64,000 nucleotides of DNA from Pagrus major (Eukaryota; Chordata; Actinopteri; Spariformes; Sparidae). The stretch's first letter is position 1, and each line of letters starts with the position of its first letter. Shown one piece after another: positions 32,302 to 44,224 of this stretch. A program made the translations under genes and the position numbers. The stretch spans positions 21,276,197 to 21,340,196 of the forward strand of contig NC_133230.1 in assembly GCF_040436345.1 (NCBI RefSeq). The letters are read 5' to 3'. The notes under the pieces were generated by a model, which had not been told where the DNA came from, ran no database searches, and worked only from the letters and a program-made list of their open reading frames with translations.

Positions 32302-35300
32302 TCACCAGCCAGCATATACAGGTTCTGCGTCACAGGGGATCCCATAGTATCTGCCTTGAGGTCGCTCTTTGCGTAACAACGGAGCTCTGGCTACAGTTAG
32401 CTCGCCGTCGGTGTCTCTTCGTCGACGTAGTACCATTAAGATGATGAAGAGTAGGGCCACTGAACAAAGTGAGGGGAAAAAAAGGATGTTACAGGAAATG
32501 ATCTACAGACAGACACATATTATAAAAAAACAAAGAGTGCCTTGATATGTGATCATTTATTTCATCAGTCTGTTTGGCTGGACATAATGTGGTCTTTGTT
32601 TCCAGTATACAAAGAAAAGCGGCACTGTTTCCATGACTCCAAAAGACCAAAAGAATCATTGGATAAACAGCCTTTCTGAGTGTACTGACTTTAACATTTC
32701 CAATAATGGTTTATATGTCAACTGTCCAGTAAGAAATTCAACTTATCAATTTAAATACCTGTAATAATAAAAGACAAACTATAAACCAAATAACAAATTA
32801 CAATGAAAGACCATCTATACATTTCAACAACAAAACACTTATATAGTTATACCTGCAGAGGTTGACCTCTTTTATTTACAAGTTGTATTTACATCTATAT
32901 AGCTGCTAGGTCAAGAGTGGAAAGTACCTCAGCATTTTATAAAGCTCCACTGCACATTTAGTTTGCGTCATCTTTGCTCATTTTCTCTTACAAGTGGAAA
33001 AAAAAACATCTGTTAAGCTACAGAACACACGCGTGTCTAATATTATCTAAAGGGAGCTATGCACCATTACTATATCAAACGACAGCTATGAATACATTAG
33101 AGAGACTGTTTTGTGTGTAATCAAATCAGCTTTAGCTTGTAAACTTTAAAAGCAATCAGTTTGAAAAGCAGAACTGTAAGTCCAATGCCTTTAACATGCT
33201 GTTCAGCTGAGACAAGATGCGTTACAAAAGAAGCCATAGACAAGACATACTGGATACTACATACAGGAACTAGGAGTAATATTTGTTCACTTGCATTAAA
33301 ATCATAAAGGATTATTTTGTTTTCCAGCATTTTTACTTACCTCCTCCTCCAATAACTAAAAGAGCAATAGTGACAGGAGCTAATTCACAAGTCTCTCCAG
33401 CTTTGCGGAAGAAAGTCTCCATGCAGTAGCTCGGAGCCAAGCTGCCCTCGGGGCAAAATGCATCGTTGGGACACTGAATGGGGTTCACGTCTGGACTCTG
33501 AGGGAACAACACACTCTGTCACCCACAAATCTTTCTCACACACACAGCCTCAATGTGCTAGGCGCAGTGCTCACAGGACAGTAGTGGTTCTCTGGGCAAA
33601 CATCACAGCTTTCCTGGCCCCAGTGGATCTGATAAAGGCCACTGCCGCAGATTTGACACATAGTCTGATGGGGGGGCTTGTGCATGCCTGTGGAAAACCA
33701 GATATGATGGATATTCAAGCATACCTTTTTTATATTATGAGCTGCAGTACTCATAAACTTGATGTGAATTACCTGGCCGACATGGCGTGCAGTCTTTCGC
33801 AGCGGTTTGTAGAGCTTCTGTTCCTCCGGGACATATCGGGCACTGGGAACAACCAGAGGAGCTGTCAGAGAGAAAGAACACTCACTTGAGACATGTGACT
33901 TGTAACTACTTTGAATTTCATGGCTGCCACAAGTAACTACGAGGTGTTTGTGGCACATGCCAAAGCTGATTTAGTTTAAAGCTGTTGTTGCAGCTTGGTT
34001 TCACAGTGCTGATATATGAGCAACGGTTTGGTGTAGGTCTGTCATTTCAAAGGTTAAGCAAAGGTTTGAAGAATAAAAAACAACTTTTGTTATCTTGTGA
34101 AATTAATGTTAATATTTCACTGCCATATTAGGAATAGGAATTGGAAATAATGGTTACAGACAGTTTCAGAAGTGTTTACAATTGTTGTTTGGACACTTAA
34201 TGAAACTAATGATCGAATATGATATCCACAATCCAAACACAATACATTTTAGTCAGTGAAAACTAGATGTGGAGCTTTGGCCAGACAGGCATTATTGCTT
34301 GTTGAGGTAGCAGCCTAAGAATCCACTGGCTGAGGAGAGAATCAAAGGAAAGAGGCTTTTCAGGGGCCTCATTTATAAAATGGACCTACAGTATAATCAG
34401 TTTAGACTTTTCATATGACTTAAGCAGAAAAACACGTATAAATATTGTTTTATAAAACCTTACTTGGAAATGATCTTATCTAGACTTGACATAAGTAATT
34501 TTCCTCCTGGTTATGTAGGAGTGTTGCAGTTTAAGAGGCATATACACCCAAGGCTGTGTTGAACTTTGCATGAACTTTATTAACAACGCACCGTGGTGAC
34601 ACACTAACAAGTTGCACGTTTGGCTTTGCTTGCCAACTCACTGTTCAGCCCAGCAAATATGTGTTGCCTGACTTCAATCTGTTTTACCATCGCTGTGATC
34701 TGACTACACCCCTTATTTGTGCTGTTGTAAGCAATTTTTTTTTTTTGGCATCTTTTATGAATCAAATTTAGGCACACTGTCGAAAATGAAATGAAATGAG
34801 GCCCCATGAGGACTGTCACTTTCATTGAGGCAAAAGCAAAAACTCAGTCATGTGAGTTTCGAGAGGCCGTTGAGAAGAGTTCTGGGTTGGTGTCAAAGAG
34901 GTTGCCGGACTGTCATGGTGAAAGCTGAGCCTAACCTCAACTGTGGTTATGAGCTTTGAATTCCAGTTACTAGTTGGCAAAATCTGTGTGGGCTCAGATA
35001 TGTCAAAAGAGCTCAGATGAACTGTTGCTCTTTCACTTCTCATTTGCTTCAAGATGCCTCTGAGATGTATCCCTGTGGAGGAATACTGGGTACGTCAACT
35101 AGGACCAGAGTCCAGAGCAGACCGAAAACACTGTGGAAAGACTACATATCCAGTCTAGACTGGGAATCCTCAAGATCCCTCAGGGAGACTATGCAGCCTT
35201 TGGCCTGTGAGAAATAACCAAGGGCTGCTGATCTACACACCATCTTGTATTTCCAAGTCCAGCTCTATAAGCAGCATTCATGTCTGCTGGGACATGATCA

Positions 35301-38300
35301 TACATGACACTTACATTTTCATACCGTCTGATTAATCAAAGCAGCGACTGTGTCTGAGTCTTGTTTGTGGGGGTGAATCTGTGCTGGTGAACAGGACCAT
35401 GGGATGAATGGAAGCATGTGATGTTTGCTTTGGTTGTTATATCAAATTTCCACACTAATTTTCCAGTCCTAGTTACAAGCAACAACAGAAACAGAAAGTG
35501 ATCTTCAAGTGCGACTTACTTGCAAAAACTTCCTACTGCACATGGTGTACATGAGGTGGAGCTCTGGTGCGACGAAAAAAAACCTGAAAGCAGCAGACAA
35601 GAAATAACTCAACGCATGTGATTTGTATTTTATCTCAAGATTTAGATTACATGAAACTGTACTGAGATAATTGCATGTAAATTAATAATCTCACATCTTT
35701 GTCGCTAGATAATCTATTAATTTGCAAGCTTACATTCCATCATAATTGATCTTGTCAAGACATTTTCAATATCTAATTTCTGACTACAAGCACACTGCTG
35801 TTTTTGTAACACTAGTCACTGATTTACAGCAGAACTCTGAGTCGAGCCTACAGCTAAATAAACACACCTGGTGAACAACTTGTGCAACTGTCTCCACCGG
35901 TGTTATTGTTGAAGGATCCAGCAGGGCAGGGGTGACATAGTGGACTTCCAGTGAAACTGTACAGCAATGTAAAATACACAAGAGATTGACCAGTGAAGTA
36001 GACTGTAGAGAAGATAATACCACGTTTGTGTGTTTGTGTCCTTACTTGGTGTAGAAGCCGCGTTCGCAGGGCAGACACTGCTGCTGTCCAGCTAGTGGCT
36101 GATAGAAACCTGTGGTGCACGGCAGGCAGGCTCCAGGGAATAGACACAGCCCGGGGTCAGAACAGCATGCACACAGCAGGGTGTCTGAGGAGGGACAGAG
36201 AATCATTTATTAACTTAAATCTACTTTATTGTCCACTCTTGTAGTGTTAATCACTGCAATCGCTGCTAAGCAGAGACAGGACAAGTATCCAAAAAGAATG
36301 AGTTTAGATTGTAAAACATTCAAATGTTTTTCAAATGGTGTCTTCATGTCAGATTACACGGTCAATGACTCACTGTTGTCGTACTGCGATCCTGGCGCAC
36401 AGGGCTCACAAGTCGAAGTGTTGAATGCGAAGCAGCCTGGGGTTGTGCTGCTGAGAATCACAGGAGTTACAGTCAGACTGGTCACGTTCTCGATGAAAGT
36501 GGTGTTCATCACAGCAGGAGTAAGTGTGGTCTGGCTCAGCACCATGCCTGGAAGAGAAGCACAGTGGATCATTCAAATCTAACTTCTGCTAGTGGACTGA
36601 TACCGGGCTGCAAACAGTAGTTCTGAGCTTTAAGGGCCTGACAATGAGCTGCATTGTCCGTGGTTTGACTCCGTCCCAGGACATATTGTATGTTACATGT
36701 TATTCTAAATCTCTCTCTTCTCTCTCTCTTCATTTTCTGTCATCTCTCTCCTAAATGCCCTAAAATATTCAAAAAAACTGAGGCTTTATAATTAATAAAA
36801 AGAAGCAGAATTGGTTTAAGTAGCAGCTGACTTGAGGTTTTTGGAGTATGTTGTCTAATCCTTAAAGTTTAAACAAACAATGGAAGTAAGAAAAAACCCA
36901 AATATTTGGTAGGATTAACAGGTCTGGTCTGAGCCTTTCTGGGGCCTAAAGTTATTTGTTCGAGGGGTGCCCCTTAAAATTTTCACCCCCTACTAAGAAA
37001 AACACATGTTCACATTATCATTAGCGGTTCCCAGTAGGTATGGCTTAAAAATGTCTTTTTCATCTGTTGTTTTGTCTGTTTTGTTTCTCTTGAAAGTGTG
37101 AAGTATGGAGTTATTTGTTACTTGTCGATACTGTATTTATACCTTCATAAGCTGTAAAAAGAAATACTCCTGAGAAACCATATTATAAATAATAACTACT
37201 AACTCTTCCTTCCCATTTCTGCCCCCCAAGTTTCACTGGCTCTTGTTTTTGCTCATATTTTACACACATAAAAGGCAACAAATGCATCAAAATACATGAT
37301 GCCAAATCATTATGTGGTGCCAAAGTCTTGGAGACATTTGTGTTCTGTAAAAAAAATGATATTCATATTTATATTTCCAGGCATTTACAGTAGTGGTCTT
37401 AGTGGTAAATAGTCCAGCCTCAGGAAACTATATAAAAGTGTTACTGTGGGTGGGAGTCATGAGAAGCTATGTCACACTTGCCCTGTGTATTACCTCATCA
37501 AGAAGAGGAGAACTTTATTCAGCTATGTTATCCTGATATCAAAAATCACTCCAAAAAGTCTCAAGAACACCATTCAACATTTCTCCAACCACTGAGGAGA
37601 AGTGGGGGCAACAGGTATGAGCATGTCAGCAAAAACAGAGCCCATATTGTGGTAGTAATCACATTAGCCATGTGCTTAAGTGCTTTCTTGACTAGGAGCC
37701 ATCCTCCTGATGAAATGCAATTATTCAGAAAGAGGGTCATGTGATTTTTCTGGTTCAGTCTCCTCTGTGTTGGCAACATTTCTACTTTTCAAACTTTTAG
37801 ACACAAACCTCTGTTGAACCACCAGAGAGAAAAAGCTGAATAGATTCAAATGTCTAGAAAATGACACCATTACAGCAAAGATACCATCATTTAAAGTAAG
37901 ATCGGTGTTGGTTCGACTACAAAAGAAAGTCAGTGCATTTATTTTATGGTCATTTTTCCATGTGCAGAAAGTTTGCTGTGAAGTCTGGGTGAAATGACAA
38001 GACAGATTTTAATGATGGAACTTGTTTTAACAAGGCCTCGGTGGCATGAAACTCCTGCTGAGATCATCTTGACAACAACAACAACAAAAGAAACTCATCC
38101 ACTAAAGGATTTTGTCACACAGATGTCAATATTTAGGTACCCCTTTGTCACTGCTCGAATATCCATTACATTGCATACAGTTTTTTTTAGACTTCCACAG
38201 CAAAACTCTACAAAAACTTGTTGTGATTTACAACTTGATGATTTAAAGTGCTGAATTAACATTACAACATCTATTATATCTCATTTACAACTATTTGATA

Positions 38301-38435
38301 CACGTATTGTGCCCTTCATAGCGTTATAAAGCATTACAGCAGTCATTCTGGTGAGTGCTAGAAGAGTGTGAACTTACCTATGAAATATGCGGCGCATATC
38401 GCAGGCACAGCTCCCCGGCGGTCCATCCTCCACAT
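32302..38435 (-). CDS. Cysteine-rich type I membrane protein (TNFR/ephrin-receptor-like repeats), unidentified
   Basis: I cannot name this gene. Nine exons (38378-38435, 36374-36547, 36046-36184, 35868-35956, 35520-35583, 33773-33861, 33575-33687, 33341-33497, 32302-32459) join in phase to 1041 nt, 346 aa. It starts MWRMDRRGAVPAICAAYFIG, a signal-peptide-like leader. A Ser/Thr-rich segment follows, then about 220 residues packed with CxxC pairs (CEPC, CLPC twice, CHPC, CTSC, CTPC twice, CQIC, CDVC). Repeats such as CxPCxxGxF resemble GCC2/GCC3 ephrin-receptor-like and TNFR modules. Seven N-glycosylation sequons are present. One membrane span (LAPVTIALLVIGGVALLFII and four more residues) is followed by RRRR and a tail of about 40 residues ending VYAGW. 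A cell-surface receptor or adhesion role is inference. A second in-frame ATG (MDRRG) is possible. Confidence 0.8.
34363..34805. mobile_element. Short DNA transposon (MITE) with perfect 12-base TIRs
   Basis: The left end GGGGCCTCATTT (34363-34374) is the exact reverse complement of the right end AAATGAGGCCCC (34794-34805). The element is 443 bases, has no transposase frame, and lies in intron 5 of the cysteine-rich gene. The terminus resembles PIF/Harbinger-type MITEs; no clear target duplication is visible. Confidence 0.65.
36548..38377 (-). other. Intron 1 of the cysteine-rich gene
   Basis: This 1.8 kb intron is AT-rich, with a short CT-rich run near 36710-36730 and an ACA-rich run near 38072. 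No exon or mobile element is recognised. Confidence 0.5.
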
Positions 38436-38720
38436 ATTATCGAGTCCTACCACCAAACAAACAATGTCAGCCTACAGCATCTCATCACTGACAAGTGGAC
38501 GAGTCGCCTTTTGTTTTCCACAGAGGACGTCAGAGACGCTCGCTCTCCTCTCAGTGGGATCAGTCCTCTCATCAGTATCATATGACAAAATACACATCAT
38601 GTGATTTTGCTTTAGAGGGAAAAACTGAGTCGAATGGGCTGGATTCAGGCACAGCTGCTGCTGTTACAGGGGACAGCCGACAGGGGCGCCACTGCACAGT
38701 GTATTATAGATACAGTGGAC

Positions 38721-38852
<132 letters not shown>

Positions 38853-38859
38853 TTTTTTT

Positions 38860-39120
38860 TAAAAGTCAAAGTAAGTAAAAGTCACTCAAAAAAGTCTTTA
38901 AGTATCTGATATAAAATGGATTTAAGTATCAAAAGTAGTTTTTTTAAGCAATAAATCCACTTAAGTATCAGAAGTACAATGTCCTGACTGATGTTGTAAT
39001 AACATTTTTAGACATTTTTAGACAATTAATTACTTTTTTCAGGTGGGTCATTGCCTTTGAAAACTGATAATGTACTTCTTCTGACAGATAATGTAATACT
39101 ATACCTTATATAGAAATTAT
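38860..39120. repeat. Interspersed AT-rich teleost-type repeat
   Basis: This contains 'aagtaaaagtcact', 'taagtatctgat' and 'taagtatcagaagtac' phrases. They are typical of a repeat rich in 'aagta' and related in style to 42985-43160. Confidence 0.4.
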
Positions 39121-39424
39121 ATTGTGTTCTAAAAATACTTATGTTACAGGTTTGCTGTCACATTACTGTAGTTCTGTTTCGCAATAGGTACATTCTGACA
39201 GATGACCTTCTGATAATGATGAGTAACCTTTTGTACGGTAAGTTACCAAAGTTACCAAAACATCTAACAACAGAAATAACACCAACATTGTTTTGGGGAA
39301 GGGAAATTTTTTTCACAAGTCACAAGTTGAAGATCCACTTCCCTTTTATTGCCACATAGACACAGGTGGGTGGAATATACTTCTGATTACTGTACAAAAC
39401 AAACCTCAGGGCAACACTTGACAC

Positions 39425-39430
39425 TTTATT
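39425..39430 (-). terminator. Candidate polyadenylation signal of the coiled-coil gene
   Basis: AATAAA on the minus strand lies about 185 bases past the stop at 39616. Confidence 0.4.
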
Positions 39431-39615
39431 ACATGTAGACTTCAAGTCATAGGTCAGCGGTTTCAACTAATGATTATTTTCACAATTAAATGACTAACTG
39501 TTTAGTTTACTGTCAGAAAATGTGGAAAATGCTCATCACAGTTTTATAAGATGTAAGGCTAAACCTCCCACAATTTTCTTGCCACAAATACAGTATAACT
39601 AATGATGCTTCTGAT

Positions 39616-40710
39616 CTAAAATGAAACATTTATATGTTGGTGGAGCCCGTTGGGTGTTTGTGTCAGAGAAACAACATAAGGAGTGTTACTCTGGATATAA
39701 CGCTTTAAGCTCAGCTCCAATTCCTCCCAGCTTTTCTCCTTTTTTCTTCTGGCACAGAGAGACAAGTGAGAAACATTATTTACTGCTACTAGCATGAAGA
39801 ATCTCAACCCTAACAGAAACAGACAAAGCTTTCGTACTCACTCTGTTGTGTATCTCTGCGTTTCTGACAGCCTGTTTTGGCCTTCTGGCTCTCAGTTTGC
39901 TTTTGTTGTTCCTCTTTCAGATTCACCTTCGACTGAAAACTCCACCCTGCTTTCCTCTCCAATTTCCTGCAACAAACCAAGACCATCATGATTGTCTTTA
40001 TGTGATACCTGCTTCGGCCCACATTTTCCTGCTAACAAACATTTTCCCTGACCTGATGGCAGCAGCCTGGGCCTGCGCTCTCTTGTGTCTTGATCTCTCA
40101 CCATCTCAACCACTATTCTGTATCTTCAGAATCCAGTAGACAGCGATTACATGCCACAATATATTTAGTTTTGATCAGAGTACTTTGAGTAGCATGCCCA
40201 GCTTTCACGAAACCAGGATATGACTTTTACATGTGCAAAACATAACTTGGACACTCCAAAACCCTGATCGTAACCAGGATATTAGAGCACATGTAAACAC
40301 TGTCATACCTTGCTTGGATTTCTGCAGCTTCTCTTTAACCATCTTTGAGTTCTTGTGGCCTTCTGCCACTTGTTGCACCAAGTCTCTCATTTCTTTTTCC
40401 TCCTGCAACCTTTTTCTCTGCAACGCATTTTTCATGCATAATTGTGAGGGTGTTTGTAGAGAACAGCCACACTTTTGTCTAGTTATCCTTCTCCTTAAAA
40501 GTGCTGTGTAATCTTCTATAAAGGCCTCCTTTATTCAGTTGTGGAGTGATCTTCACCCACCTCTTCTTTTTGCAGGCCATAGCCGCCTCCTCACACCTGA
40601 CGCCTGCAGTCACTCTTGGCCAGCTCCTCCTGAAGGTCCTTCTCAAGCATCTCCTTCTGCCGCTCCAGAAAAGACGAAGGCTGACAAGCCCCCTCAACCA
40701 GACACTCCAT
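39616..40710 (-). CDS. Coiled-coil protein, possible CFAP99-like 3' exons
   Basis: Five minus-strand exons (40597-40680 or to 40710, 40309-40417, 40053-40104, 39838-39966, 39616-39748) join into one open frame of 169-178 codons with a stop. The sequence is Lys/Glu/Gln-rich: FLERQKEMLEKDLQEELAKS, QRKRLQEEKEMRDL in the genomic frame, RHKRAQAQAAAIR, NLKEEQQKQTESQKAK and KEKSWEELELSLKRYIQSNT. That is helical coiled-coil composition. An ATG at 40710 (MECLVEG) directly follows an in-frame TGA. It could be the true start, or a CAG acceptor may start the exon at 40680 with upstream exons unseen. In human, CFAP99 lies head to head with ZFYVE28, matching this position and strand. I did not recognise the protein itself. 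The exon 3 acceptor is inferred mainly from phase. Confidence 0.5.
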
Positions 40711-42984
40711 TCAGTAAATACAAATATGATGGGATGAACATCTTCTTGGAAAGAGAGACCTGAGAAGAAATGGGGGAGACTGACTGGAAAGAACACTGTT
40801 TGCATTTTTGGACTAGACCAACCACATTTTTATATATTAAACTTATATCTGTCTGCTGATTTCCCATACTGATGATTACATATGACAAACTGTTCACAAG
40901 AAGAAGTCAGATCAGTCACTGGGGACAGTCTGCTGTTCTGTACCCTTTCAGCTCCACCTTCTCCAAATGGTCACATAGCGCCCTCTGCCTCAGGATGGCT
41001 GCATTGTTACAGTAAGCTTGATGGGCCAGCTGTCAGTCGAACAGCATCAGAAAAACACACACATGCCAGTGGATATCATACCTATATGACTTCATATTCG
41101 TCACTATCGCACTGAAGACTGCGCCACTGAAATAACTAGCACTCACCTTTAACCTCAACATAAAGTTGGTCAATCATGTCAGTTTTATTTATACAGCTCA
41201 GGGCTCAAAGTCTGAGACTGTGGGTTACTATGGGATTATGATTGTGTTATTTCATCCCATAGACACCCATCAGTGTATCCAAGACAGCCTAATATTGCTT
41301 TTTCTCAGAACTCCAGACTATACCAAATACATCAAAAAGGTCTGTCTTAAGGCATTTATTTGAATCGGCCAACAGATATATTGTTTTGTGTAACAGCCAA
41401 AAGATTAAAGAGAATATAGACAACACAGGTCATTAAGGTGTAGGTATATTGTGTTTAGACTGTGATGGATGCTCCACGTAGGACATGGAGGAGGTGCAGA
41501 GTATGGAGGAAATCAAACAAAAGAACCAGCAGAGGAGTGAGGTACGATCTCTGCTTTTACTGTTATCTTCAGAAAATTGATGGCAAAAGATGGTCTGTTA
41601 TATTAGTGCATGAAAACAAGTTTAATAGAAGTGGTTGTTGTACATAGACAGCTGACATACACTCAAACAATATGCCAAAAATAGTGACTTTAAGTATTTC
41701 AATTACATGTAAATTTCCCATCTAATTCTATCACACAAGACCAATGTAAAGGGTCACATTTAATGCAAAGTTTTTCTATCATGTTGAGTCAATGTGTAGA
41801 AATTAAATAAGTTAGTCTGATTAAATTATTGCAGACTTATGCATAAACCTTACGTCTTTATTCAATGATTACATATAAAATTAAGAGGAACTTCTACATC
41901 AGCATAATGTGTTTGTTCAAATATTTATTATTCAAATAAAGTAATGACTTAAAAGTAATGCATTTCAAATTGATTATTCTGTTTCCTCTCATAAATCAGA
42001 CATCTAGTGTAAACAGACACATAACCCAGCTCAAACACCTGAGTTAGCACTTTACAAAACCAGAAAATATCAACATTTATTTGCATTAATGAGATAAATC
42101 TTTATTGTTGTGCTGTTTTGTTCAGCATGTTATAAACATTCATGGTTTTAATCCATCCGATGCAGATTAACAGTGTGACATCCTGATCCTTTGTTGGCTG
42201 CCATAACAATAATTATGACGTAGCATATCGTGACGTCTGTGCGAGACGTGCGCTGCCTTCACGGGCAGTTGGGAATTTTGCAATGTGCATTTCAACCTGA
42301 TAAATAAAGCAAGGAAAGAATGTAGCCTACATGGCAATAATCCGATGCAGGTTAAGGCAGCAGGCCTGTGAGTGATTGTAATAAATAACTGTTAGAGGGA
42401 AAGGTGACTAACTTCACATCAGGGTTTTGAGGAGTTAGTGGGGGAAAAGCTGATTACTGAGCAAATCACATGCAAACTTGGGTTTTAGAGTAGTCTCACA
42501 AAGCATCATCTGAACCTTGCCATAATCTCATTAACAGAAGCAGATATTTGTGGCCATGTAAACAAAGTTGTCGGGTTGTTAGTTTATATATATGTATAAA
42601 TCAGGCTAAAAGGTTTTAGTATTACAGTGGTAAGACTTTACATTTAATTTTCAATCAAAGATTGAGCTGTAAGAATGAACTAAGTCTAAAGACAACATGG
42701 ACTGTCTTATTTTAACATCTACAGTGTCATTACAACAGAGCAAACTCAGCTCTCAACGTGCTGCTGATGAAGGCTGTGTGATAAGGTTGAAAGCTCCAGA
42801 ATAAAACGAGTGGACTTCGATCTGAGATTGTTTTTCAAGGTAATGTCCCTACTCAAGAATTAACTTGGATTTAAGTGACCATCCAAGCAAAACTTTTGTT
42901 TATTGTTACTCAATGATGGAATGTAACTGAGTTTTGAGGTACTTGGACTTGACTTGAGTATTCCCATTTTCTGCTACTTTATAT
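40711..42984. other. Intergenic between the coiled-coil gene and zfyve28, left part
   Basis: A CTCF-like core lies at 40978-40987. A short exon-like plus-strand stretch lies at 41485-41541 (see findings). A small CpG-containing patch (about 42220-42270) contains ATGACGTAG and TGACGTC, which are CRE-like. Otherwise this is AT-rich with no recognised gene. Confidence 0.45.
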
Positions 42985-43180
42985 CATAAATAAATATTGT
43001 ACTTCATATTCCACTACATTTACTTGACAACTTTAGTTACAAGTTACTTTGTAGATTTCATATTGCATTTAAGACTTGGTACTTTGTGTATTGGTGACTT
43101 TAAATTTTACCAAAACACAATATCTTTTACTCAAGTAAAATGTTTAGGTACTTTTGAAACACTGTTGTTATTTTACTTGA
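42985..43180 (+). repeat. Interspersed repeat, left arm of an inverted pair
   Basis: This contains 'catttacttgacaacttt', 'agttactttgtagatttcat' and 'tactcaagtaaaatg'. Bases 43017-43067 match 43800-43850 in reverse complement at 48 of 51 positions. Confidence 0.7.
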
Positions 43181-43329
43181 ATTCCTGATTCTTACTATGC
43201 TGGAGGATGTATGTGCAAAGTTTGACAACTGCTGATGTGCTGAAGAAAGTTTCTTTGTGTTTACCTTCTGAATTTAAGTACTCCTAACATATATTTTATA
43301 TTATGTTCTATCAATGAAATTTGTAAACT

Positions 43330-43565
43330 GTGCATGTCTGTCCGTCCTGGGAGAGGGATCCCTCCTCTGTGGCTCTTCCTAAGGTTTCTTCCATCTTTTT
43401 TCCCCCTCTTAAAAAGGTTGTTTTTTTTCAATATGGCAAGTTTTTCCACACTCGAATCGAGGGTCTAAGTACAGAGGATGTCACTCGCTGTACAGATTGT
43501 AAAGCCCACTGAGGCAATGCGATTGTGATTTTGGACTATATAAATAAAATTGATTTGATTTAATC
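43330..43565 (+). repeat. Interspersed repeat ending in a short tail repeat
   Basis: This contains 'gggagagggatccctcctct', 'cgaatcgagggtctaagtac', 'gtacagattgtaaagccc' and the end 'aataaaattgatttgattta'. I recognise this as a common percomorph dispersed repeat. The short reiterated tail suggests retroposition. It has no coding capacity. Confidence 0.6.
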
Positions 43566-43794
43566 TGATTTAATGTTTTTGTGACATTACAACTAGCTTG
43601 GGATACCAATTATGCTCCAATATACAACTTAATATACAAGATTGATGCGGGAACTTGAAACCTTCAGCGCACAAATACTGTAGATGGACATGTTTTCCAG
43701 CAGTACAATATGTACAACATATGCTGTGGGTCAACCGAATATTGGCTGTGATATGTTATAAAAATAAATTAATTTTAAAAGGCATTACCTTGGT

Positions 43795-43860
43795 TCTGAT
43801 GCAATATGAAATCTACAAAGTAACTAGCAACTAAAATTGTCAAGTAAATGACATATTGTC
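43795..43860 (-). repeat. Interspersed repeat, right arm of an inverted pair
   Basis: This is the reverse-complement match (48/51) to 43017-43067. It directly abuts the (TA)n tract. Confidence 0.75.
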
Positions 43861-43870
43861 CAGTAGTCAC

Positions 43871-43886
43871 ATATATATAGTATATA

Positions 43887-43974
<88 letters not shown>
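43871..43974. repeat. (TA)n dinucleotide tract
   Basis: There are about 104 bases of nearly pure TA with two small interruptions near 43880 and 43892. Confidence 0.97.
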
Positions 43975-43980
<6 letters not shown>

Positions 43981-44224
43981 GTATTTTCACAGAATGTAGA
44001 TTTTTCTATGAGGGATATGGATTTTGAAGTGGATAATTCAACATTTTTAGGAAAAATTATCGGAGTTAAGTCTCTATAAACGTTCCTGAAGGGGCATCTT
44101 TGAAAAAACTAAGAGATACTTACTGCTTTGTTCACATTCCCCATCAAAAGCACGGTATTTGGGAGCAGCACGTGAAGGCACCATTTCCTGGGAAAGTGGG
44201 AGGTGGATGTTGTCAACGTGACTG

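Noticed and set aside
33458-33958. Long overlapping frames on both strands (143 and 140 codons)
   Set aside because: These are read-throughs of exons 6-8 of the cysteine-rich gene and their introns or opposite strand; the spliced minus-strand model explains the signal.
40539-40763. Plus-strand frame ending KYKYDGMNIFLERET behind a strong CAG acceptor-like site
   Set aside because: It overlaps the minus-strand coiled-coil exon, whose phase-matched chain of five exons is better supported; the plus-strand frame has no partner exons.
43775-43990. Minus-strand frame encoding alternating Tyr-Ile
   Set aside because: This is a translation of the (TA)n tract plus a repeat arm.
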